Source: Cupriavidus necator A5-1
GTDB lineage: Bacteria; Pseudomonadota; Gammaproteobacteria; Burkholderiales; Burkholderiaceae
Length of the DNA: 64,000 nt
Assembly: GCF_000744095.1 (NCBI RefSeq)
Contig: NZ_JQLI01000001.1
Span: forward strand, 2,852,001 to 2,916,000
Reading direction: 5' to 3'
The notes below the pieces were generated by a model. That model worked only from the letters and a program-made list of their open reading frames with translations. It did no database searches and was not told the DNA's origin. Numbering within the stretch: position 1 is the first letter of the stretch; each line of letters opens with the position of its first letter. The position numbers and the translations under genes were made by a program. Shown piece by piece: positions 63,970 through 64,000 of this stretch.

Positions 63970-64000
63970 GCTTGCTCCACTTGCCTCCACTTGCGGGCCG

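Overview
The window looks like a chromosomal segment of a Cupriavidus-type betaproteobacterium (Ralstonia eutropha / C. necator relatives). The evidence is GC-rich coding sequence throughout, a form IC RubisCO operon in the order cbbR <- -> cbbL-cbbS-cbbX-cbbY-cbbE-cbbF whose proteins read almost as I remember the C. necator ones, a tctC/Bug binding protein, and many respiratory, C1 and stress genes typical of that group. The species call is from memory of protein sequences, not from a search.

Layout. (1) 1-6077: Calvin cycle operon on the minus strand (cbbF cut by the left edge) with divergent cbbR and a readable promoter/operator between them. (2) 6245-16595: a minus-strand acyl-CoA carboxylase operon (carboxyltransferase; a fused biotin carboxylase-BCCP-carboxyltransferase with a TTG start; a double-domain CaiB-type CoA-transferase; a Bug receptor) facing a divergent PAS/AAA+/Fis regulator. 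(3) 16732-21848: a MoxR ATPase-DUF58-vWA membrane cluster with a second vWA protein and an HtrA-like protease without PDZ. (4) 21849-28585: a degraded stretch with fragments of an HpaI aldolase, a TauD dioxygenase, a universal stress protein and a quinone oxidoreductase. Among them sit intact genes: a zinc-ribbon protein, DUF2188, a zinc alcohol dehydrogenase, two double-domain Usp proteins (the first behind an FNR/ANR box), a hemerythrin-like protein and DUF3307.

(5) 28586-35021: an outer-membrane protein and a ba3-type cytochrome c oxidase operon flanked by three multi-heme cytochromes c. (6) 35069-40391: a sensor kinase/NtrC-type regulator pair divergent from an oxalate/formate-family transporter with a 40-residue partner; the space between holds a sigma-54 promoter and an upstream palindrome. 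(7) 40636-46449: a cyanide-insensitive bd quinol oxidase with DUF2474, continuing into a FUSC/DUF1656/HlyD efflux trio. (8) 46468-51912: a MocR-type regulator overlapping a small winged-helix protein, then fdhD and a YdeP/FdhF-like molybdopterin oxidoreductase. (9) 52203-63969: DUF899, small unknown proteins, a detached C39-like domain, a BamE-like lipoprotein, a Fic enzyme behind a duplicated upstream element, a Tat-exported PhoD phosphatase, and a hybrid sensor kinase divergent from a sugar-binding-type periplasmic protein.

Taken together the genes suit a facultative autotroph: CO2 fixation, formate/oxalate handling, several terminal oxidases for different oxygen levels, and low-oxygen stress proteins. 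I saw no rRNA, tRNA, CRISPR array or intact insertion sequence. The best leads for follow-up are the sigma-54 promoter with its enhancer palindrome at 38600-38726, the FNR-type promoter at 25373-25413, the duplicated element in front of the Fic gene, and the carboxylase operon.
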